A stretch of 64,000 nucleotides of DNA, taken from assembly GCA_910576535.1 (NCBI GenBank), contig CAJTKK010000013.1, positions 41,174 to 105,173 of the forward strand, in the 5' to 3' direction. Every line of letters begins with the position of its first letter. The stretch's first letter is position 1. Shown here piece after piece: positions 41,835 to 50,046 of this stretch. Source of the stretch: an uncultured Lachnospiraceae bacterium. GTDB lineage: Bacteria; Bacillota; Clostridia; Lachnospirales; Lachnospiraceae. The position numbers were made by a program, and so were the translations under genes. The notes beneath the pieces were generated by a model. It made no database searches, was not told where the DNA came from, and worked only from the letters and a program-made list of their open reading frames with translations.

Positions 41835-44387
41835 TTACCGATTCTCATTGACATAAACTTGTATGCGGTTCTGGATAATATCCGCCACTTCTTTTGCATT
41901 TTTCTGCCCTTCGAAGTATGCATTGGACTCTTCCGAAATAATTTCCATCATTTTTTGATCGTATTGATATAACGTATCCACACCTTCAATCAGCTTCCGG
42001 ACAGTTTCTACCTCATAGTCTTTTGCGGCATAAATCTTTACCGTAAAATCACCGTATCCCCAAGTTGTTTTTTCTGATCTTTTCTTACTTCCGTCCACAT
42101 CTTCATAGTATTCTTGCTTCATCGCTTCTTCAAACTGCTTCTCCAAAGCGGATTTCATCACTGGGAACCCGCCTCTTCCCGAATTGCTTTCCTGAGCATC
42201 TTTTGTCAGATGCTGCCTGATAAACTGCCATGCCCCATCCTTGTTCTTTGATTTTGCATTCATAGCTAATATGGAGCCGTCATGGCTTAAGAAAGAGCCG
42301 TTATCCTTTGTCGTAGGATAGCCCACAAAAGTAACCGGTTCGCGGAACATTGCTTCATATAAAATATACTCTTGCACCGAACTGATGGATGTTTCTGTCA
42401 TCAGCAAAAGCCCCTGTTTGATTTTTGCCGGCCTGCTTAAACCATCCTCAAAAACGGCTTCCGTATCAAACCGGTTGGCAAATTCCAGGGCCTTAATAAA
42501 CTCATCACTGTTAAATCTGCATTCCCCGGTTCCCCAGTCCACATATTCATCCATATTCATCATCGTATTATACATTAGAATAGAACTTTTAGTAGCATAT
42601 TCATAAAGCTGCGTATTTTCTGGAAGCTTATCCATTAGTTCCATCAGCTCATCTAAAGTAATGCTCTGCCGCTCCCCTACATCGGATGTTTTTGCCAGCA
42701 CCGTACTGATATAAACCCTCGACGGCATGGTATAAAGTTTTCCATCTATTTCAAATGCTTTCCTGACACTCTCCAGATAATCCTCTTTATTGATTTCCTC
42801 ATCTGCATCCATATAAGGATACAAATCTTCCAAAATCCCCTTTGCCGCATACATCTGCATATTGCTGCCAGAAAGCTCAATAATATCCGGGCCTTTCCCG
42901 CTGATAATATCCGTATTCATTTGTTCCTGCCCGGAACCATAACCCTCTGGCGTATTTGCCGTAATATATTCCTTTACTTCAATACGGTATTCCGGATTTG
43001 TCCTGTTAAATTCAATAATTTCTTTCCGCAGAAAATAATCCAGATAAATAGTCCCATAAGTAAGAATCTTCTTTTCTGAAACCTCCGAGCCCTTTTTTTT
43101 GGTCAGATACACTAATTCTGTGGTATTCACGCCGCTTTCATCATCCCAGCCGGAAAGCATTACCAATATCCGCCCGTCCTCTAATACTGTAAATGAACGC
43201 ACATCATCCTTGTCAATATCGCAATCTATCCAGTTCAATATTTTCTCCGGCGACTCATCACCAAAAGAATAGGTATACAGATCATTATCCGCGCAGAAGA
43301 TCAGATCTGTATCCATCCCGGGCATAAACTGGTAGCCGCCGCTATTTCCCGCCATTATATTTTTCTCTGCATCCCCCATCGCTTTTGCTTTGATATCAAT
43401 AGGATGCACCTCCATGTCCATATCACCGTAGTAAGCCGCATACACTTCGCCGTTTTTGGAAGAGAATATATCCTGAATCCAGGTATTGACTTCTATTTTA
43501 CAGATTTCTTTTCCATCTTTGTCAAAAACAAGCACCCCTTGGTCTAAGCCAATATACAGATTCCCCTCTTTATCAATTTCGATATCCTGTACATAAAAGT
43601 TTTCCGTGTTGCCTATTGACCCGCTGATATCCGTCCGGGAAAGCAGGTTACCATCCGCAGACAATCTGCATATTTCCACAATCCTAGTGGGAATCCCTTC
43701 TTCAGCGCCTTCCGAACCGGCTGCAAACACTGCTGTTCCTTCGCTGCCGCTGATAAAAACAGAATGCCTTCCTCCGCTGCCTTCTTCCACCACTTCATAG
43801 GAAAGTTCTTCGGAGGCATCCGTTTTACTGCCATCTTCTTTTGCATCTTCCCCTTCCGGCGCCTGTCCGTCTTCTGCATCTTCTTCCTCCGGCGCCTGTC
43901 CGTCTTCCGTATCTTCTTCCTCCGGCGCCTGTCCTTCTTCTGCATCGCCTTCTTCCGGAACCTGCCCTTCTTCCTCTTCCACGCCTTCAGCAGGCGCAGC
44001 CCCGCTGCCCCCGTCGATATATGTACTTACCAATGCAAAAACATTGCCTTCCGCATCTATTTTTATTCGTTGAATGCTGCTGTTTTCCCCCAAATCTAAC
44101 GGCATTGTCTCTGGCGTATCTTCGCCGATTTTCAGTTTTGCCAAATACTCTTTATATTTTTGGGACGTTTCATCATAAGAACCGGCTTTGTAATAAAGCA
44201 TATCCCCTGCCACAAAAACATCATCCACCCCGTCTTCTGTTTTCAGCTTCTGATATTCCGGCACATAAACAAACTCCTTTGCCGCCGTTGTATTTTCTGT
44301 TCCAGAGCCGCCGCAGCCTGCAGCCTGCAGCCCGCACAAACACAGAAAAGTCATACAAACTGCCCATTTCCATCCTATTTTCTTCAT
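41835..44387 (-). CDS. Large lipoprotein: beta-propeller-like domain plus solute-binding domain (copy 1, with acidic repeat)
   Basis: An 850-residue lipoprotein, first gene of the cluster, with lipobox QAAGC (Cys25). It has the same two-part design as copies 2 and 3, with blade-like segments (IKIDAEGNVFALV, IEIDKEGNLYIGLDQGV) and a solute-binding part (NPEYRIEVKEYITAN). About residues 130-190 hold four copies of an 11-residue acidic repeat (EDGQAPEEEDA type), absent from the paralogs, likely a flexible linker. It ends QKNAKEVADIIQNRIQVYVN. GGAGGG is 6 nt before the ATG. Confidence 0.83.
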   Translation of the reverse strand: MKKIGWKWAVCMTFLCLCGLQAAGCGGSGTENTTAAKEFVYVPEYQKLKTEDGVDDVFVAGDMLYYKAGSYDETSQKYKEYLAKLKIGEDTPETMPLDLGENSSIQRIKIDAEGNVFALVSTYIDGGSGAAPAEGVEEEEGQVPEEGDAEEGQAPEEEDTEDGQAPEEEDAEDGQAPEGEDAKEDGSKTDASEELSYEVVEEGSGGRHSVFISGSEGTAVFAAGSEGAEEGIPTRIVEICRLSADGNLLSRTDISGSIGNTENFYVQDIEIDKEGNLYIGLDQGVLVFDKDGKEICKIEVNTWIQDIFSSKNGEVYAAYYGDMDMEVHPIDIKAKAMGDAEKNIMAGNSGGYQFMPGMDTDLIFCADNDLYTYSFGDESPEKILNWIDCDIDKDDVRSFTVLEDGRILVMLSGWDDESGVNTTELVYLTKKKGSEVSEKKILTYGTIYLDYFLRKEIIEFNRTNPEYRIEVKEYITANTPEGYGSGQEQMNTDIISGKGPDIIELSGSNMQMYAAKGILEDLYPYMDADEEINKEDYLESVRKAFEIDGKLYTMPSRVYISTVLAKTSDVGERQSITLDELMELMDKLPENTQLYEYATKSSILMYNTMMNMDEYVDWGTGECRFNSDEFIKALEFANRFDTEAVFEDGLSRPAKIKQGLLLMTETSISSVQEYILYEAMFREPVTFVGYPTTKDNGSFLSHDGSILAMNAKSKNKDGAWQFIRQHLTKDAQESNSGRGGFPVMKSALEKQFEEAMKQEYYEDVDGSKKRSEKTTWGYGDFTVKIYAAKDYEVETVRKLIEGVDTLYQYDQKMMEIISEESNAYFEGQKNAKEVADIIQNRIQVYVNENR
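43843..43974 (-). repeat. Four tandem copies of a 33-bp coding repeat
   Basis: GGCGCCTGTC-type units recur at 43858, 43891 and 43924, with a diverged copy at 43957, exactly 33 bp apart. They encode 11-residue acidic repeats inside lipoprotein copy 1. Copy number can change without frameshift. Confidence 0.88.
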
Positions 44388-44467
44388 AAGATCCCTCCAT
44401 ATTTCCAGCTACCCTATAAATTGGGGTATTAACGCAATAAGATCACAGTTACAGCACTATATATTGA

Positions 44468-44496
44468 ATCATATCACATCCTTCCCCCTAGCACAA
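44468..44496 (-). promoter_or_regulatory. Possible promoter of the lipoprotein/transport cluster
   Basis: Minus strand -10 TATGAT (44468-44473), 17 bp, weak -35 TTGTGC (44491-44496). It gives a leader of about 75 nt. The weak -35 suggests that an activator may be needed. Confidence 0.45.
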
Positions 44497-44556
44497 TCAC
44501 ACATTTCTTAATAATTTCTGAAACAGAACACATCTTTATTTCTTGTCCTACAGAAG

Positions 44557-44591
44557 AAAAAAGCGCACAGGCTCTTCTGCGGCCCACACGC
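44557..44591 (-). terminator. Terminator after the UPF0210 gene
   Basis: On the minus-strand RNA, GCGTGTGGGC pairs with GCCTGTGCGC including several G-U pairs, followed by TTTTTT. On the plus strand these would be A-C mismatches, so it works only for the minus strand. Confidence 0.65.
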
Positions 44592-44660
44592 CTTCTTCTT
44601 TTGTCCATCTTTCCATATTCTTTTCAGCCTTGCACAGATTATGAATCCTTGTTTTGGCAT

Positions 44661-46025
44661 TTAGTTTTTAAAGTTATGGATGGGCGCCGGAATCCTTCCT
44701 CCCCTGTTTACAAATGCATCACAGGAAAAATGGTTGACGGGCATCACAGGGGCATACCCCAGCAAACCTCCAAATTCTACCTTTTCCCCTACTGTTTTGC
44801 CGATCACAGGGATAATCCTTACAGCCGTCGTTTTCTGGTTCACCATGCCGATCGCCATCTCATCCGCTATAATGCCGGAAATTGTCGTTGCCTTTGTGTC
44901 TCCCGGAATGGCAATCATATCAAGCCCCACGGAGCATACACAGGTCATCGCCTCTAATTTTTCCAATGTAAGAGCCCCTGCGGTAACCGCATCAATCATC
45001 CCCTGATCCTCGCTGACCGGGATAAAAGCCCCGCTTAATCCCCCCACATAGGAAGATGCCATTACCCCGCCCTTCTTTACCTGATCGTTTAACAGGGCAA
45101 GGGCTGCCGTTGTTCCTGGCGCGCCTGCATATTCCAAACCAATTTCACATAAAATATCCGCTACACTGTCCCCAATGGCTGGCGTAGGCGCCAAAGATAA
45201 ATCTACAATCCCAAAAGGCACTTGCATCCGCTTAGAAGCTTCCTGCGCTACAAGCTGCCCCACTCTTGTCACTTTAAAAGCCGTCTTTTTAATCGTTTCA
45301 CAAAGCACTTCAAAATTTTCCCCCCGCACCTTGCTAAGAGCAGTTTTTACCACACCCGGCCCACTGACCCCTACATTAATGATCCGGTCGCTTTCCGTCA
45401 CCCCATGGAAAGCTCCTGCCATAAAAGGATTGTCATCGGGCGCGTTGCAGAATACCACCAGCTTGGCGCATCCTAAAGAATCCGCATCTTTTGTATATTC
45501 CGCCGTCTGTTTAACGATTTCCCCCATCAGCTTTACCGCATCCATATTAATGCCTGTCTTTGTAGACCCTAAGTTCACAGAACTGCACACCCGCTCTGTG
45601 GAAGAAAGCGCCAGCGGGATGGAATGGATCAAAAGCCGGTCTGCCTCCGTCATTCCTTTTGAAACAAGCGCCGAATAGCCGCCAATAAAATTCACTCCTA
45701 CTTCATGAGCCACTTTATCTAAAGTTTTTGCAATTTCCGCAAAATCTTCTGCACTTTTACATGCGGCGCCGCCGATCAATGCAACAGGCGTTACGGATAT
45801 TCTTTTATTCACAATAGGAATGCCAAATTCCCTTGCAATCTCTTCCCCTATCTTTACCAGGTCTTTTGCAGCCTCGTAAATTTTATGGTATATTTTCCCG
45901 TTGAGCCTTTCCAAATCGGAATCTATACAGTCTAACAAACTTATGCCTAATGTTATCGTCCTCACATCCAGATTCTCTTTTTCAATCATCTGATTTGTTT
46001 CTGCAACTTCATAAATATTAATCAT
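44661..46025 (-). CDS. UPF0210 / PFL family protein
   Basis: About 454 residues, matching the UPF0210 (DUF711) family in full: NIYEVAETNQMIEKENLDVRT in pieces, IGGYSALVSKGMT, VNLGSTKTGINMDA and GRIPAPIHNFKN at the end. Function is unproven; structures show similarity to glycyl-radical enzyme folds. The gene is nearly always paired with the small ACT protein encoded just upstream, as here. Start 46025 is chosen (AGAGGG upstream); an ATG at 46037 is possible. Confidence 0.9.
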   Translation of the reverse strand: MINIYEVAETNQMIEKENLDVRTITLGISLLDCIDSDLERLNGKIYHKIYEAAKDLVKIGEEIAREFGIPIVNKRISVTPVALIGGAACKSAEDFAEIAKTLDKVAHEVGVNFIGGYSALVSKGMTEADRLLIHSIPLALSSTERVCSSVNLGSTKTGINMDAVKLMGEIVKQTAEYTKDADSLGCAKLVVFCNAPDDNPFMAGAFHGVTESDRIINVGVSGPGVVKTALSKVRGENFEVLCETIKKTAFKVTRVGQLVAQEASKRMQVPFGIVDLSLAPTPAIGDSVADILCEIGLEYAGAPGTTAALALLNDQVKKGGVMASSYVGGLSGAFIPVSEDQGMIDAVTAGALTLEKLEAMTCVCSVGLDMIAIPGDTKATTISGIIADEMAIGMVNQKTTAVRIIPVIGKTVGEKVEFGGLLGYAPVMPVNHFSCDAFVNRGGRIPAPIHNFKN

Positions 46026-46040
46026 AGTCCCTCTCATCCC

Positions 46041-46313
46041 TTAAATTCTATGCATCTTGTCAAAAATTTCTTCCTTCTGGCACTTAATGATTACGCCGAT
46101 TTCTTCCCCCAGGGTTCCCAGTTCATCTACTATATCCCCGAAATGCTTCTCCGTCTGGCAGGTATCCACAATCATCATCATATTAAAATATCCCTGCACA
46201 ATCGTCTGTGATATATCCAGAATATTAATTTTATTTTCTGCCAGATATGTACATACCTTTGCAATAATGCCTACGGTATCCTTGCCAACTACAGTGATAA
46301 TCGTCTTTTTCAT
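46041..46313 (-). CDS. ACT-domain protein of the UPF0237 family
   Basis: A 90-residue single ACT domain (TIITVVGKDTVGIIAKVCTYLAE in parts), likely binding a small ligand such as an amino acid. GGGAG lies 6 nt before the ATG at 46313. It is always found beside UPF0210, suggesting it regulates that protein. Confidence 0.9.
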   Translation of the reverse strand: MKKTIITVVGKDTVGIIAKVCTYLAENKINILDISQTIVQGYFNMMMIVDTCQTEKHFGDIVDELGTLGEEIGVIIKCQKEEIFDKMHRI

Positions 46314-46348
46314 CATCCACTCCCATTCTGCGCCCTTTTGCGCTGTCT

Positions 46349-47149
46349 TTATGCAATTTCAATGATTTCCGAAACTTCACTCCGGTTTGCCACCCTTATC
46401 GGAAAATCATTTGCCTTATATCCGTTATCCGCCATTGCAATTTCCACCCTTACCGTTTCATAAGCAAGCTCCGGTAAATTATTTTCTTTGCTCAAATGCC
46501 CCAGCACAATTGTCTGCATCTTATCGTTCAGCAGACGGCAGAGCAAACGGCCGGAAAGTTCATTGGAAAGATGCCCTCTATCCCCTGCTATCCGTTTTTT
46601 TAAATAATAAGGGTACGGCCCCACCTGAAGCATATTCACATCATGGTTTGCCTCAATCAATAACGCATTCATTCCTCTAAGGCACTCTACTGTATAATCA
46701 TTATAACATCCTAAGTCCGTAATAATCCCTAATCTCTGCCTTCCATGACTGATGCGGTAGGCCACTGGCTCCGCCGCATCATGGGAAATCCTCATCGGAT
46801 TTAATGTCAGGTCTTTTACGGTTATTTTATTGTCTGCCTCCACTTCACAAAAAAGGCTGCTGTCAATCTCTCCCACGCAGGAGGAATAGCGGATAGCCTC
46901 CAAAGTCCCTTTTGTTCCGTAAATAGGAATGCCATATTTTCTTGCCATCACTCCCAGCCCACTGATATGGTCAGCATGTTCATGGGTAATAAATATCCCA
47001 TCCAGTTCCTCCGCCTTTACTCCAAGCCGTTTTAACCCTTCTTTTGTCTTTTTGCCGCTGATCCCTACATCCACAAGTATGTGTGTGGCATCGGAACCTA
47101 CATAAATGCAGTTTCCGCTGCTCCCGCTGGCAATACTGCACATCCGCAT
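46349..47149 (-). CDS. walJ: Metallo-beta-lactamase fold hydrolase, WalJ/YycJ-like
   Basis: A 267-residue MBL-fold enzyme with the metal motif FITHEHADHISG, then ISHDAAEPV, NHDVNML and GHLSKEN. It resembles WalJ (YycJ), a predicted 5'-exonuclease linked to replication and cell wall control. The start MRMCSIASGSSGN is the family start; a longer frame would overlap the FtsA-like gene. The walRK genes are not adjacent, so the name rests on sequence likeness only. Confidence 0.82.
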   Translation of the reverse strand: MRMCSIASGSSGNCIYVGSDATHILVDVGISGKKTKEGLKRLGVKAEELDGIFITHEHADHISGLGVMARKYGIPIYGTKGTLEAIRYSSCVGEIDSSLFCEVEADNKITVKDLTLNPMRISHDAAEPVAYRISHGRQRLGIITDLGCYNDYTVECLRGMNALLIEANHDVNMLQVGPYPYYLKKRIAGDRGHLSNELSGRLLCRLLNDKMQTIVLGHLSKENNLPELAYETVRVEIAMADNGYKANDFPIRVANRSEVSEIIEIA

Positions 47150-47174
47150 ATTCTTATCCAGCCTTTCTTCTTTT

Positions 47175-49385
47175 TTAATCTTCCCAATAAACTTCCAGGA
47201 CATCACCATTCTCTACCTGCCCCATATACCGGGATATCTGCCCATTCCGTTTGGTCACAACGCGCGCGCCCTGAGGCTTGGACAAGTCAAAATCAATATA
47301 ATCAAAAACATCCACAAAAACATATGAACCCTTTCCGTCCATTGCTACTGGCCTGCCATTTACGGTAACGGTAATTGGCGCCGCCGCCTCTTTGCTTCCC
47401 TGGAAAGATTTATTTCCTTGGATGCCATATTGACCCGGCGTCTCATCCTTGCTTCCTGTTTCCTCTTCTTTCCCTTCTTCTTCCGGCTCTTCCTCCTTCT
47501 CCGGCAGCCAAGCATCTTCTACCGGTTCCGGCAGCCAGGCATCTTTTATCGGTTCCGGCAGTCTGTTCCTCTCTATAGCTGCCATGGCAGCCCTTTCCTG
47601 GGCTGTCAGCCATGTATCCGCGTCTGTCCCTTTCATTGCCCAGGATACCGTAAAATTTTCATAAACATAGGTATCCATATCGGCCAATTGATGATTCACA
47701 TACATATTAATCCTATGATCCACCATTACATCCATAAAGTCTGCAATCTGCTTTACTGTGTAATAGTTTAACATCTCTATCACATCATGATCCCTAATAT
47801 CGTAATAACCGGATTGAAGCTGCCCATTCACTCTCGCAAATTTCGGCAAATCAATTTTTTTATCATTCACGGTTACCCTGATCACATCGCCAAACTCATT
47901 CAGCGCCCCCAGCTCCATCGCCGCTGCCTCCCCGGCTGTAGAAGGAATAACCTCGATCCTGTCCCCTCCATGAACCGGGGTGTGTATATCCGCTTCTTCC
48001 CCATTTACACGGATCACCGCCGCTTCCCCTAGTTGCCCGCGCACAATCCTTGCTTTGCCGTTAACTGTAAAATTCAGTTCCTTACCTCTTTTAGGGAACA
48101 ACCCTTCCTTTGCGAACTCTGCCTGCATAGCTGCATCCACCACTGCAAGCATATTATTATCATATAGTTTTATCCTCTGTCCGTTAAAATCAACAAAAAT
48201 AAAATTATTGCTCTGTTCGTAAAAACTGAGGCAAATGCCAATAGGGGTAACTAAAAGGGAATCCTTGACAACATTATCCTCTAAAAATTCCACTTGCTGC
48301 AATACCTCGCTTCCACGTACGGCAACTCTTTCATTCTGTATGCCAAGTTCTTCCGCCAGATGGCTGGTATAACCTTCCATCTTTCCGCCCCCGCCCACGA
48401 CAAAAACAGCGCTGACAGACTTTCCCCCGTTCAATTCCTTTATTCTGTCAGCCACCCCTACAGCCATAGTCTGTATCACAGGCTCCAGTACTTGAAGCAG
48501 TTCTTCTTTTGTAATGCTTTGCTGAAGCCCCATAATGTCTTTATAAGAAATCTCTTTCATCAGCCCTGCATCCTTTTTTATCTGCTCCGCCGTAGCAAAA
48601 TCAACAAGGCAATGCTTGGCAATGGTTTCCGTCAGGGCATCTCCTGCCATAGGAAGCATCCCAAAGGCGATAATGCTGCCGTCTTTCGTAATGGAAATAT
48701 CCGAAGTCCCTGCCCCCACATCGACCAAAGCAATATTGAGCATCCGGTACATTTCCGGAATCGCAACCTGGATAGCCGCAATGGGTTCCAATGTCATATT
48801 CACCACATTAAGCCCTGCCAGTTCCACTGCTTTGTTCAATCCATCCACTACATCGTCCGGTAAAAATGTGGCGATCATTTCCGCACTCAATATCTTTGCC
48901 TTATGCCCTTCAGGATTGGAAATCGGATAATGATTGATATAATAATGAATTACGGAATGCCCTACACAGTAAAACCTCATATCCGTATCATTTTCATTCT
49001 GAAACATTTCATATGCCTTTTCCACCCCGAGAGTCGTAAGGGCATACATATCCTCTTGTGTAATCTCTTTGTCATAGCCAAACTCCGTATCTGCCGTTAC
49101 ATTCACGGTACGCAGCACACGCCCGGCCGCTGCTATACATGCATCTGTCAGACTGCGCCCTATGGCCCTTTCCAGCTCTTCCTTTACCTGGCGGACAGTT
49201 TCCCCCACTTTACGGATATCATGAATCTGCCCGTCCAACATCGCACGGGTTTCATGTTCTTTTACTCTCTGCGCCACCGCATAAAAGCGGTTGTTATTCC
49301 GGTATCCTACCGTCCCAACAACACTCCTCGTCCCGATATCCAGCCCAAAAACAAGCTGGCCTGAATAATTTTTTACTTCTGTCAC
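47175..49385 (-). CDS. FtsA-like actin-fold protein with long C-terminal extension
   Basis: A 736-residue protein. Residues about 1-390 are an FtsA/PilM-type actin fold: phosphate 1 VFGLDIGTRSVVG, phosphate 2 ALVDVGAGTSDISI, adenosine motif VFVVGGGGKMEGY. The remaining ~340 residues hold small beta-grasp-like segments (NFTVNGKARIV, ITVTVNGRPVAM), a 9-residue repeat (LPEPIKDAW, LPEPVEDAW) and an acidic linker. FtsA itself is about 420 residues, so this is a distinct paralog; ftsZ is not adjacent. Its ATG overlaps the coaE stop by 4 bp. Confidence 0.82.
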   Translation of the reverse strand: MTEVKNYSGQLVFGLDIGTRSVVGTVGYRNNNRFYAVAQRVKEHETRAMLDGQIHDIRKVGETVRQVKEELERAIGRSLTDACIAAAGRVLRTVNVTADTEFGYDKEITQEDMYALTTLGVEKAYEMFQNENDTDMRFYCVGHSVIHYYINHYPISNPEGHKAKILSAEMIATFLPDDVVDGLNKAVELAGLNVVNMTLEPIAAIQVAIPEMYRMLNIALVDVGAGTSDISITKDGSIIAFGMLPMAGDALTETIAKHCLVDFATAEQIKKDAGLMKEISYKDIMGLQQSITKEELLQVLEPVIQTMAVGVADRIKELNGGKSVSAVFVVGGGGKMEGYTSHLAEELGIQNERVAVRGSEVLQQVEFLEDNVVKDSLLVTPIGICLSFYEQSNNFIFVDFNGQRIKLYDNNMLAVVDAAMQAEFAKEGLFPKRGKELNFTVNGKARIVRGQLGEAAVIRVNGEEADIHTPVHGGDRIEVIPSTAGEAAAMELGALNEFGDVIRVTVNDKKIDLPKFARVNGQLQSGYYDIRDHDVIEMLNYYTVKQIADFMDVMVDHRINMYVNHQLADMDTYVYENFTVSWAMKGTDADTWLTAQERAAMAAIERNRLPEPIKDAWLPEPVEDAWLPEKEEEPEEEGKEEETGSKDETPGQYGIQGNKSFQGSKEAAAPITVTVNGRPVAMDGKGSYVFVDVFDYIDFDLSKPQGARVVTKRNGQISRYMGQVENGDVLEVYWED

Positions 49386-49978
49386 AGATATTCCTCCAAT
49401 TTCCTATCAATCTGCCTATATGTATCTGCAAGGGAACCGCTATTGTCGATCACTGTTTTACAATGACCCCGGAATTCTTCTTCCGTAAGCTGGCTGTTCA
49501 ATATCCCGGCTATTTTCTCTTCCGTGTATTTCCTGAATGTCTTTAGCCGCCTGCGCCGAACTTCTTCCTTAGCATGGACATACCATAATTCATCCACGAT
49601 ATCCTCATACCCGCATTCAATCAGTAATGCCGCCTCTATAAATAGAAAATCTGTTTTTCCTTCTTCTTTCAATCTCCTGATCTCTTCCAGAATATATTCT
49701 TTTACCATCGGATGTATCAGCCCATTTACTTTTCCTAAAAGGGATATGTCGCCAAATATTTTCTCCGCCATCTTCCCTTTATCAATTTTCCCGTCAGGGG
49801 CAAGCACGTCCTTTCCAAGCAAATCCACCAAAGAATCATAACACTTTTCCCCCGGCTCCTTTATCTTGTGCGCTACTTCATCAGCAAGTATTACCTCACA
49901 GTGATATTTGCTCTTTATATAAGCCAGCGCTTTTGTCTTGCCGGCACCTGCCCCTCCGGTAATGCCAATAATTCTCAT
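49382..49978 (-). CDS. coaE: Dephospho-CoA kinase
   Basis: Last enzyme of CoA synthesis. The protein of 198 residues starts MRIIGITGGAGAGKT with the P-loop, then ILADEVAH and FIEAALLIECGYE. The start at 49978 follows GGAGG; the longer frame lacks a site. It lies between polA and the FtsA-like gene, the common polA-coaE order in Firmicutes. Confidence 0.95.
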   Translation of the reverse strand: MRIIGITGGAGAGKTKALAYIKSKYHCEVILADEVAHKIKEPGEKCYDSLVDLLGKDVLAPDGKIDKGKMAEKIFGDISLLGKVNGLIHPMVKEYILEEIRRLKEEGKTDFLFIEAALLIECGYEDIVDELWYVHAKEEVRRRRLKTFRKYTEEKIAGILNSQLTEEEFRGHCKTVIDNSGSLADTYRQIDRKLEEYL

Positions 49979-50046
49979 ACTGCCTCCTGCATCCCCTGCC
50001 GCTTTCCATACGGTCATCAAGACTATGCCTTTTCTTCTTTTTTCTT

